Origin: Synechococcaceae cyanobacterium
Lineage (GTDB): Bacteria > Cyanobacteriota > Cyanobacteriia > PCC-6307 > Cyanobiaceae
Assembly (NCBI GenBank): GCA_947378425.1
Contig: CANCJV010000023.1
Coordinates: forward strand, 1 to 60,419
Length of the DNA: 60,419 bases
Direction: 5' to 3'
In this document: piece by piece, positions 54,136-60,419 of the stretch
Layout of the letters: each line of letters opens with the position of its first letter
How positions within the stretch are numbered: the stretch's first letter is position 1
Notes under the pieces: model-generated
What the model was told of the DNA's origin: nothing
The model's database searches: none
What the model saw: only the letters and a program-made list of their open reading frames with translations
Made by a program: the position numbers and the translations under genes

Positions 54136-54696
54136 TCAGAGCCCCAGCAGCTGCTTGGCCCGGAACCAGGCCGCCAGGCTCTTGCCGTCGAGGTATTCGT
54201 CGCCGCTGGCCAGGGCGGCATCGAGCTCGCCTGGCTGTAGCAACAGCACCTCCAGATCCTCGTCGTCGTCGCCGGCCGGTTGCTCCGCCAGGGCCGTGAG
54301 CTCGCGGGCCAGGAACAGGTGGATCACCTCATCGGAATAGCCGGGGCAGGGCAGCATCACCCCGAGGGGATCCCAGCGGCTGGCGCTGTAGCCCGCCTCC
54401 TCCTGCAGCTCCCGTTGCATCGTGGCGAGCGGATCCTCGCCCTCGTCGAGGGTGCCGGCCGGGAACTCGAGGATGCGCGCCTCCACCGCGAAGCGGTACT
54501 GGCGCAGCAGCACCACCCGGCCGTCATCGAGCAGGGGCACCGCCAGGGAGGCGCCTGGATGGCGAATGATGCCGAACTGGCCCTCCACGCCCATCGGCAA
54601 CCGCACCCGGTTGATCTCGAAGCGGATCTTGCGGGCGTCGAGGCTGGCGATGGTGTCCAGGTGCAGGCTGGGTTCCGGGGCAGGCAGGGGCGCCAT
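54136..54696 (-). CDS. NUDIX hydrolase, ADP-ribose pyrophosphatase type
   Basis: The 186-residue protein has a complete Nudix box (GTLDEGEDPLATMQRELQEE, then AGY), with the catalytic REL-x-EE core. The preceding FPAGTLDEGEDP and following LMPCPGYSDEV-type LPCPGYSDEVIHLFLA are typical of ADP-ribose pyrophosphatases. It hydrolyses nucleoside diphosphate-linked compounds. Located next to the photolyase in the same direction. Confidence 0.9.
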   Translation of the reverse strand: MAPLPAPEPSLHLDTIASLDARKIRFEINRVRLPMGVEGQFGIIRHPGASLAVPLLDDGRVVLLRQYRFAVEARILEFPAGTLDEGEDPLATMQRELQEEAGYSASRWDPLGVMLPCPGYSDEVIHLFLARELTALAEQPAGDDDEDLEVLLLQPGELDAALASGDEYLDGKSLAAWFRAKQLLGL

Positions 54697-54762
54697 CGCG
54701 AGGGCAGATCGAAAAGCTGGAGCCAGCTTGGCGCACGGGCCCTGAACAGGTTGGAGCCCGGC

Positions 54763-55587
54763 TCAGGGCGCAGGTTCGGCGATCACCGGATTGCTGAGCC
54801 GGCCGATGCCCTCGATCTCGACCTCCACCCGATCACCCGGCTGCAGCCAGCGGGGTGGATCGGCCGCCATGCCGACGCCGCTGGGGGTGCCGGTGAGGAT
54901 CACGGTGCCCGGTAGCAGGGTGGTGCTGCCGCTGAGGAAGGCGATCAGGGCGGGCACATCGAAAATCATGTCGTCGGTATTGGCGTCCTGCACCAGCACC
55001 CCGTTGTGCCAGCCGCGCAGGCGCAGGGCATTGGGATCGGGGATCGCCGAGGCCAGGGTCAGGCAGGGACCCAGGGGGGCGAAGGTGTCGAAGCTCTTGC
55101 CGCGGCACCACTGGCCGCCGCCCAGTTCGGGGCGCTTCTGCCAGTCGCGGGCGCTGACGTCATTGGCGCAGGTGTAACCCAGCACGTAGGCGAGGGCCTC
55201 CTGGCGCGACACATTGCGGCAGCGCCGGCCGATCACCACCGCCAGCTCGGCTTCGGCATCCACCTGGTGACTGGCCAGGCTGGTGGGCAGCTCGATCGGG
55301 GCATCGGGATGCTGCAGGGCCGAAGGCGGCTTGAGGAACAAAACCGGATGCTGGGGAATCGGCGAGCCGAACTCGGCGGCGTGGCGGCGGTAGTTGACGC
55401 CGATACCCAGGATCGCCACCGGCTCCAGCGGCGCCAGCAGACGGGCGATCCGGGCCTCCTCGCCCGTGGGGCGCACGGCGCCGGCCTCGGCCAGGGGATT
55501 GCCGATGAGCCGCTCATGGCGACCGTCGTCATGAACCAGGGCGTGGTGCACGGCGCCATCACGGTCGCTGTAGCGGGCGATCTTCAT
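54763..55587 (-). CDS. Fumarylacetoacetate hydrolase family protein
   Basis: The 274-residue protein carries the FAH fold signatures: ILGIGVNYRRHAAEFG, the metal-binding VDAEAELAVVIGRRC, YVLGYTCANDVSARDWQ and TGTPSGVGMAADPP. Members hydrolyse or decarboxylate 2-oxo acids such as oxaloacetate or acylpyruvates. A ribosome site (GGAG) sits 6 bases upstream of ATG 55587; an alternative ATG at 55599 adds 4 residues. Substrate unknown. Confidence 0.9.
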   Translation of the reverse strand: MKIARYSDRDGAVHHALVHDDGRHERLIGNPLAEAGAVRPTGEEARIARLLAPLEPVAILGIGVNYRRHAAEFGSPIPQHPVLFLKPPSALQHPDAPIELPTSLASHQVDAEAELAVVIGRRCRNVSRQEALAYVLGYTCANDVSARDWQKRPELGGGQWCRGKSFDTFAPLGPCLTLASAIPDPNALRLRGWHNGVLVQDANTDDMIFDVPALIAFLSGSTTLLPGTVILTGTPSGVGMAADPPRWLQPGDRVEVEIEGIGRLSNPVIAEPAP

Positions 55588-55756
55588 CGGCTTCTCCATG
55601 CACCTGGATTCTCCACGCAGCCTGCTCGGCCATTCGCGGCCACCGGATCCCTGGCTCCAGATCGTCTGATTCAGGCACTCCTGGTGCCGCTCCCCTGTCC
55701 CCAGGCTCCCTGGCTGCAGGCACCTGCACTCGGCGCCCGGTGGCCCGTGCACCGTG

Positions 55757-56518
55757 TCAACGCACCTTGAAGGTCACCGCCATCACCGCCGTGATGTCCT
55801 TGTCAACGGTGGTGGTGTCGTAGGAGCCGCTGTTGCCGACCTCGGTGGAGTTGGGAGCGGTGAGCTGGAAGGTGCCGGTGTCTGCGCTGGTGATCGGACC
55901 GATCGAGCTGCCGGCTTCGCGGGCGATGGCCCGGGCCCGCTCGGCGGCGTCACGGGTGGCCTTGGCCAGCATGTCGACCCGTTTTTCGGCCAGCTTGGTG
56001 TAGGTGAAGGCGGGCGGATTGATCGTCAGCGGCACCCCCTGCCCGATCAGCTCACCGGCGGCGGCGGCCACGGCGCGCACCTTGTCGACATCGCCGCTGC
56101 CGACCCGGATCTCCTGGCGACTGGTCCAGGTGGTGGAGCGCAGTTCGTTGGTGCGGGGATCGCGCTGATCCTCCCGATCCGAGCGCACCGCATCGCGCTG
56201 GATCTGATCGACGGGGATGCCCCGGGCCTCCAGGAAGGCCACGGTCTGCGTCGCCACAGGCTGCAGGGCCTGATAGGAGGCCTGCTGGCTGGGGCCGCTC
56301 GCGGCCACCACGACGCTCCAGTCGACGTGGTCGCTGCGGATGCGTTCGGTGCTGGCGCCGGTGACCGTGATCGTGTCGTTGGCGCGGCGGATGCCCTTCA
56401 CCAGGATGGCGCTGGAGATCACCATCCCCACCCCCAGCACCGCCATCGCCGCCACCAGCGGCGGGATGCGGCGCAGCTCGCTGGAGAGGCGCGTTCCAAG
56501 GTCTGCAGGGATGGTCAT
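55757..56518 (-). CDS. SIMPL-domain (DUF541) protein
   Basis: The 253-residue product has one N-terminal membrane helix (PLVAAMAVLGVGMVISSAIL) and an extracytoplasmic SIMPL domain with TITVTGASTERIRSDHVDWS, then TKLAEKRVDMLAKATRDAAE. Function is unclear; such proteins are found in the periplasm or on the cell surface. The ATG at 56518 gives a normal N-terminus. Convergent-free: it is divergent from the YciI gene. Confidence 0.87.
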   Translation of the reverse strand: MTIPADLGTRLSSELRRIPPLVAAMAVLGVGMVISSAILVKGIRRANDTITVTGASTERIRSDHVDWSVVVAASGPSQQASYQALQPVATQTVAFLEARGIPVDQIQRDAVRSDREDQRDPRTNELRSTTWTSRQEIRVGSGDVDKVRAVAAAAGELIGQGVPLTINPPAFTYTKLAEKRVDMLAKATRDAAERARAIAREAGSSIGPITSADTGTFQLTAPNSTEVGNSGSYDTTTVDKDITAVMAVTFKVR

Positions 56519-56790
56519 AGCCGTGGCCTGGAGAGATCTCCATGGTGGTGTCGTTGGTGGGCGGCGGTCAGCTGTCGGGGCAATTCGCTGCGTTCAATGG
56601 CGACGGCTTGGTCCGCAGTGAGTGGCGATGCCGATACTCCTCGGCAGGTCTCAGCGGATTCCTTCGTCGCCGCGCCCAGGAGGCAGGAACAGGTCCGCCG
56701 CCATCGGGCCCGATACAGCCTCCAAGCGCCCTGCCGCCGCCGCGCCCAGTCGGACCCGTGCCTGCTTGCAAAGCCCGCCAGAATCCGCCC

Positions 56791-57087
56791 ATGCCCTGGT
56801 TCATCAAGACCGAAACCTTCCGCCTGCCCCACAGCGAAATGCTCCCCCATCTGGCGGCCCATCGCGCCTGGGTGGAGCAGCTGCGTCAACAGGGGGTGCG
56901 GATCAGCAGCGGCTATCTGGTCGATGGGGACGGGCGACCCGGCGGCGGCGGCCTGCTGCTGCTGGAGGCCGCCGATCATGCAGCCGCCGAGGCCTTGATC
57001 CGCCAGGATCCGATGCTGATCAGCGGCGATGTGGAGTGGAAGCTCCAAGGCTGGATTGGCGCCGTGGGGGATCTGGGGGTGATCTGA
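56791..57087 (+). CDS. YciI-family protein
   Basis: The 98-residue protein has a YciI/ferredoxin-like fold: MPWFIKTETFRLPHSEMLPH, then the conserved HRAWVEQL, LLLLEAADHAAAEALIRQDP and a final GDVEWKLQGWI. The family includes small enzymes and binding proteins of unknown substrate. The frame is open upstream from 56542, but only the ATG at 56791 gives a family-like N-terminus. Confidence 0.85.
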   Translation: MPWFIKTETFRLPHSEMLPHLAAHRAWVEQLRQQGVRISSGYLVDGDGRPGGGGLLLLEAADHAAAEALIRQDPMLISGDVEWKLQGWIGAVGDLGVI

Positions 57088-57514
57088 GCCCCGGGCCTCC
57101 GATGACAAGCCAGGTTGAGTCCCCCGAGCGGCCCTTGGCCTGCCGTCTCGGCGGCGGCCCATCGGCGTCACCCAGGCCTCCGTCTCCCCACCTTCCTGGC
57201 AAGAGGGCAAACCGAAACGAGTAGCCCGATCGGCTTCTCCTTTGATCCTCGCGGGGAGCCTGGCCACCTCGATCGGCTCAAGCGCAACATCGGCATCGAG
57301 CTGAGGAAGTCTCAGCCACTTCGGGTAGCTGAATGTTTCGGCCGTTGTCATGCAGGCAGGATTGGGATCTAGGACATCACGGCGGTGGCGTTCAAGGATG
57401 GCGATCTAGGCGCTGTATCTATGAAAAACCTGAATTGATTGCCCGGTGTCAACCACGCAGGCGGGCGCACCTACCTAGTCCTCGTCGAACAAGTTGACTG
57501 CATTGCCGGCATTC
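57088..57514. other. Accessory junction with a decayed fragment and a short repeat
   Basis: About 430 bases. The minus-strand frame starting MTTAETFSYPKWLRLPQLDA at 57351 is unassigned and may be a fragment of a lost gene. The segment 57441-57493 resembles 60231-60283 (see repeat). Nothing else is recognisable. Confidence 0.4.
57441..57493 (+). repeat. Copy 1 of a diverged 53-base repeat
   Basis: Begins GCCCGGTGTCAAC and ends near CGAACAA. The same elements recur at 60231-60283 in the same orientation, with about three quarters of positions matching by eye. Both can be translated to a similar peptide (GVN..G.R.YL.V.EQ), so they look like copies of a small coding fragment. Confidence 0.55.
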
Positions 57515-57805
57515 ATGGCAGATTGCTGCAATCGGCTGGAAGTCATCCTCCAAGCAGCGACCCCGCACTGGCCTGGCGATGACAACCTACAGGCGGAAGC
57601 CTACGTCAAAGCGTTACAACATACCTACCCAGAAGTGCCACCCAATGACATGGCGAGCTTCGTGGTCGTAGCGCACATTGGCTCACCCAAGATCGTCGAA
57701 CTCGGCCGCCAGAGAGTAACTCAGGCGGAGAACCAGTTCGGCGCCTGGCTCAGCCAGTTCCACGCCCAGCTCCGAGCAGCAGCCGAGGGCGATCTGCTGG
57801 CCTGA
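57515..57805 (+). CDS. Hypothetical protein, 96 residues
   Basis: Starting at the ATG 57515 (a TTG at 57494 is an alternative), the product is MADCCNRLEVILQAATPHWP, then a helical acidic protein with QAEAYVKALQHTYPEVPPND and QFGAWLSQFHAQLRAAAEG. I do not recognise the family. It lies in the AT-richer accessory end of the window beside copy 1 of the repeat, facing the minus-strand three-gene operon. Confidence 0.55.
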   Translation: MADCCNRLEVILQAATPHWPGDDNLQAEAYVKALQHTYPEVPPNDMASFVVVAHIGSPKIVELGRQRVTQAENQFGAWLSQFHAQLRAAAEGDLLA

Positions 57806-58110
57806 GGCTGCCTCATCAGGACGCCACCCCCGGACGACGCCTGAATGCAACCCAGGGCTGGGGAGCTTGAATACGAGCCATCACCGCAATCCGCCCTGAG
57901 GCCACCCCTCAGCCATTTCCGACGCCCCATCATGCCGATCGGCCCACCAAGGTTTGCCTGGGCTGTGGGCGACCCTGCCAGTGGCGCAAAAATGGAAGGC
58001 CGTGGGGGATGACGTGCGCCATTCTCTGATCGGTATCGCAACAATCGCAATCCGAAGAGCCCTCAGGAGCCTTTAAAAAATGCGCGCGCAGCATGGAGGA
58101 AGGCCTTGCT
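57806..58110. other. Intergenic region between convergent genes
   Basis: About 300 bases between two gene ends. It contains a small inverted repeat just after 57805 (CCTGAGG...CCTCATCAGG), possibly a terminator. No gene is evident. Confidence 0.35.
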
Positions 58111-59547
58111 CTAGTGTAGAGATTGGGCTGCAAACAAGTATGCCTGGGTTTCGCTGATCGAGGCAAAAGATGTCAATGAGCCATTGAAAAGTGCCCCGAC
58201 GCTACCTGCACCGGCCACGGAATCATTGCTTACAAGCCCTCCGGCAGTCGGCGCTTCGAAAGTCTGCCAAAGGGCCTTGCCTGAAAAGGCTCCATTGTCT
58301 TGGCGCTTGACGTAGGCTATGCCCACACTTAACTCACCCGCCGAGGTGAGAGCATCAAAAGGCACTTCATATACTCCATAGCCGGCATAATAAATGCCCT
58401 GGAAACGGGTAAAAACCTGATTACTTGGATCGTTCTGGAAGTTATAATACTTTTCGTTTTTGACTATTCCCGTCAATGGGTCTATGTCAGCAAGCATTCC
58501 CCTTCCGAATACGGCATCCTGCGGCAAGCCCCCTTGCGAGAGGCTGGGAAGCTTCTGGAAAGCCGCGGAGAAGCCTTCCAGAAGCGCTTCATTACTGCCT
58601 CCACCGGAAACGGTGTAGCTGTTGTTCTTGTTGAGCCAGATTCCAAAGAGGGAGTGATATGTGTATTCGTCTTTGCAGACGGCATCAATTTGTGAATTAG
58701 TTTTTGGATCATAGACATAAGAGCCGCTTCCTGGGCCCGAGCTGAGAAAGAGATCTACATAATAGCCAGCCGCAGTTGTGAAGCTGCCTACGGCATACCC
58801 CCCATCGACACTATACAAATACGTGTAGCCTGCAGGTGCATCATTGCCGGTAACGGCTTGAAATGATTAAAATTGACTTGGAGCAGCGGAAGCATTCTTG
58901 AGCTGATTGAGGCTTCCTTTGTAGTAAAAGCCAAGCAGGTTGTCGCTGCTGTTGGTCCAAGTACCTACCAAAGCTACATTTCCAATCCCTCCAGGTCCTT
59001 TGCCTGGGGAGAGAATATCTGCTCCATAGCAAGATGTGCCCGTGGCCCCGTCGAAGGGAACGTTGCAATTGATCCATTGACCACTGCCACTACCCGCAAT
59101 TGTGCTTTTGCCGTCAATGGCACCCACGTACACCGCGCCAACACCACCAGCGGCGAAGGCACTACCTGTGGCTCCAGTCATTATATAGCTGGCTTGAATG
59201 CCTCGGCACCCGTAGGGATTGATCTTGATCCCTTGCAGCTCGTAAAGAGTGGCAGATGGTGAGTAATTGGAAGTGAAGGGAGCATAGATTGTGGTGCTTG
59301 ATTTGACTTGATGACCCATCAAGCCCGGCCACGAACCTGGAACGCTGAAGAGCTTATTCAGCGCAGCCTGTTCAGGGCAACGCACTTCCACGAGATTGCC
59401 ATCCCCCTCCCCTGCAGAGTCACCTGGGCTATCAAGTGGTTTTATGGATTTTTTGATTAAACTCAGCAGATTTAGGCTGAAGTCTGAATCGGTAATTTTT
59501 AAATAATTTTTCTCTTTACCTGAAGTGACCAGAGGGCTGAGATTCAT
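58111..59547 (-). pseudogene. Large unknown protein with an in-frame TAA
   Basis: The minus strand reads one long frame of 479 codons: from MNLSPLVTSGKEKNYLKITD at 59547 to a natural stop at 58111. It is interrupted at 58867-58869 by TAA (after NASAAPSQF), with the frame continuing unbroken as SFQAVTGNDAPAGYTYLYSV. The protein is rich in Gly/Ser/Tyr/Asn with repeats of the type NVALVGTWTNSSDNLLGFYY and YTYHSLFGIWLNKNNSYTV, like a beta-helical or propeller surface protein. There is no signal peptide. A good ribosome site (GAGGAG) precedes the ATG. It is clearly more AT-rich than the rest of the window, suggesting acquisition. Unknown function. Confidence 0.65.
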
Positions 59548-59691
59548 TTAAATACTCCTCGTTTTTAACTGACACACCACGAGCAGGCCGCCAAGGCCAG
59601 CAGCTCCCACCAGCTCACAGCCCAGGGCCAGCAGCGCCAGGCCCAGCCAGCTCGAGTAACTGCTGCTGTAGCCAACGAGGGCGGTACTCAT
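59548..59691 (-). CDS. 47-residue membrane peptide, coupled between two genes
   Basis: The frame opens with MSTALVGYSSSYSSWLGLAL and ends with VVCQLKTRSI; the middle is one hydrophobic segment of about 30 residues. Its ATG overlaps the stop of the upstream gene (ATGA, 59691-59688) and its TAA directly abuts the ATG of the next gene (TAA-ATG, 59550-59545). Such exact coupling on both sides argues that it is translated. Family unknown; single-span membrane protein or small peptide. Confidence 0.6.
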   Translation of the reverse strand: MSTALVGYSSSYSSWLGLALLALGCELVGAAGLGGLLVVCQLKTRSI

Positions 59692-60350
59692 GCCCAAGCC
59701 CCCTTGATCAACAGCGTGTCCCTTAAGCCGCCCACTACCCCAGGCTTCAGGCGACCCTCCACCAACACCATCCCCACTGACCCAGCCTCCTGGCGGCTGA
59801 ACTCCTGCGAGCTCTCCCAGGACAGCAGCTGCTCCTCACTCACTCCCAACCGCTCGGCCAAGGCCTTCGGCAAAGCCGCTGCCTTCACCCCAGCCAGTAA
59901 CAGCCGGCCCAACTCCATCACATACGGCCGCAGCAGCGGCACACCCTCCGCAGGAGCAAACACCTCCCGTACCCAGGGCGCTTGCCTCGATAAGGCCTGC
60001 AACGGCGATACCCCCGCGAACAACAACGCCAGATCCAGACCCAACTTCTCCCTCGCTCGCCGCTGCTCTGGCGTCTCGGCAGCAACCGCCAGGAACGGCT
60101 TCAACGGCTCCTCTCCTAAAGCCGCAGCACCAATCCCAACGTCCTCCGCCCTCAACACAGCCCGCTCCCTACTCTCCGCCGTCTTCTGGTCCTCCTTGGC
60201 CTTCGCCTGTAGCCCCTCCTGCCTTCGCCTGCCCGGTGTCAACGACGTCGGCGACCGCCTACCTGATCGTCGCCGAACAATGGATACCGCTTCTAAAGTG
60301 CTGCTATCGAACCAAAAGATCGGTCTGAGCCGCAGATCAATTTCGCCCAT
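59688..60350 (-). CDS. Unknown protein, first gene of the three-gene operon
   Basis: The frame of 220 codons is Ala/Leu/Glu-rich with a charged coiled-coil region (LQAKAKEDQKTAESRERAVL) near residues 46-70, then mostly helical sequence (EKLGLDLALLFAGVSPLQAL, AALPKALAERLGVSEEQLLS). I do not recognise the family. Its N-terminal 40 residues overlap repeat copy 2 and are Arg/Ser-rich, so the true N-terminus could be altered or a different gene joined here. It ends at a stop that overlaps the start of the 47-residue peptide. Confidence 0.5.
   Translation of the reverse strand: MGEIDLRLRPIFWFDSSTLEAVSIVRRRSGRRSPTSLTPGRRRQEGLQAKAKEDQKTAESRERAVLRAEDVGIGAAALGEEPLKPFLAVAAETPEQRRAREKLGLDLALLFAGVSPLQALSRQAPWVREVFAPAEGVPLLRPYVMELGRLLLAGVKAAALPKALAERLGVSEEQLLSWESSQEFSRQEAGSVGMVLVEGRLKPGVVGGLRDTLLIKGAWA
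60231..60283 (+). repeat. Copy 2 of the diverged 53-base repeat
   Basis: Begins GCCCGGTGTCAAC, identical over 13 bases to copy 1 at 57441, and ends near CGAACAA. It lies inside the 5' part of the unknown gene at 59688-60350. Confidence 0.55.
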
Positions 60351-60419
60351 GTTTCTGCGATCGCCAATGCATGGGACAGCAGGTGGCTGAGGGCCGGCAG
60401 GAGATGGAAATTCGTGGCC

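Noticed and set aside
59704-60390. 228-codon plus-strand frame opposite the unknown operon gene
   Set aside because: Ser/Pro/Asn-rich antisense composition; the minus-strand frame has coupled neighbours and better composition.
1-60419. tRNA, rRNA, CRISPR, prophage and intact insertion sequences
   Set aside because: No tRNA-like cloverleaf, regularly spaced repeats, transposase or phage gene was recognised by reading; a dedicated RNA or repeat search could still find short ones.

Overview
The window looks like part of a GC-rich cyanobacterial chromosome, most likely from the Synechococcus/Cyanobium (picocyanobacterial) group. The lineage is inferred from a magnesium-chelatase subunit D (chlD), a cyanobacterial-type second cytochrome oxidase, Nif11-family peptides, a carotenoid oxygenase, and the housekeeping set hisB, fabI, a DegT aminotransferase, a photolyase and a NUDIX gene. 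I saw no rRNA, tRNA, CRISPR array, intact insertion sequence or phage module.

Layout. 1-6 kb: start of a RelA/SpoT gene (cut by the window edge), a duplicated ABC ATPase, a K+-channel-like membrane protein with a lost selectivity filter, DoxX, and glycogen debranching enzyme GlgX. 6-13 kb: an accessory block on the minus strand with a VOC protein, a GlcG/HbpS protein, a hidden frameshifted Nif11 peptide, three SMP-30/gluconolactonase relatives (one intact, two decayed) and a cupin, closed by a plus-strand SDR dehydrogenase. 13-15 kb: a type II NADH dehydrogenase-like flavoprotein and a Nif11 peptide. 15-25.5 kb: a tight co-directional run of eight genes: two DUF2231 membrane proteins, oxidase subunits II, I and III (subunit II without CuA ligands), GMC oxidoreductase 1, a GH63/MGH1-like glucosidase and GMC oxidoreductase 2. 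25.5-29 kb: a wrecked export locus (HlyD/NHLP-like and TolC-like pseudogenes joined tail to tail) with two coupled, mutually similar small membrane proteins. 29-33 kb: an NmrA-like protein, a MOSC protein and an RluD-type pseudouridine synthase. 33.6-39.5 kb: a complete RND efflux set (adaptor, pump and convergent TolC). 40-57 kb: mostly core genes (chlD, a SulP transporter with STAS and cyclic-nucleotide domains, carotenoid oxygenase, hisB, fabI, a thioredoxin-like protein, DegT, photolyase, NUDIX, FAH, SIMPL, YciI), with a VapBC-like pair between hisB and fabI. 57.5-60.4 kb: a more AT-rich accessory end with a coupled three-gene minus-strand operon whose last gene carries an in-frame TAA.

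How the parts may work together. The most coherent unit is the oxidase-GMC-glucosidase operon. A CuA-less heme-copper oxidase (the cyanobacterial alternative respiratory terminal oxidase type) probably takes electrons from quinol. A glucosidase would release sugar. A GMC protein with the catalytic His/Asn pair and a five-cysteine motif would oxidise it, and its sister GMC protein, which lacks both catalytic residues, may be a partner subunit. The nearby SDR dehydrogenase, the gluconolactonase relatives and GlgX fit a sugar-oxidation theme; this is inference.

Caution: five or six of the breaks (in the hlyD, tolC, SMP-30 and Nif11 loci) are single-base shifts, several in homopolymers, so assembly error must be separated from true gene decay. 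Three further breaks are plain in-frame stop codons that indel errors cannot explain.
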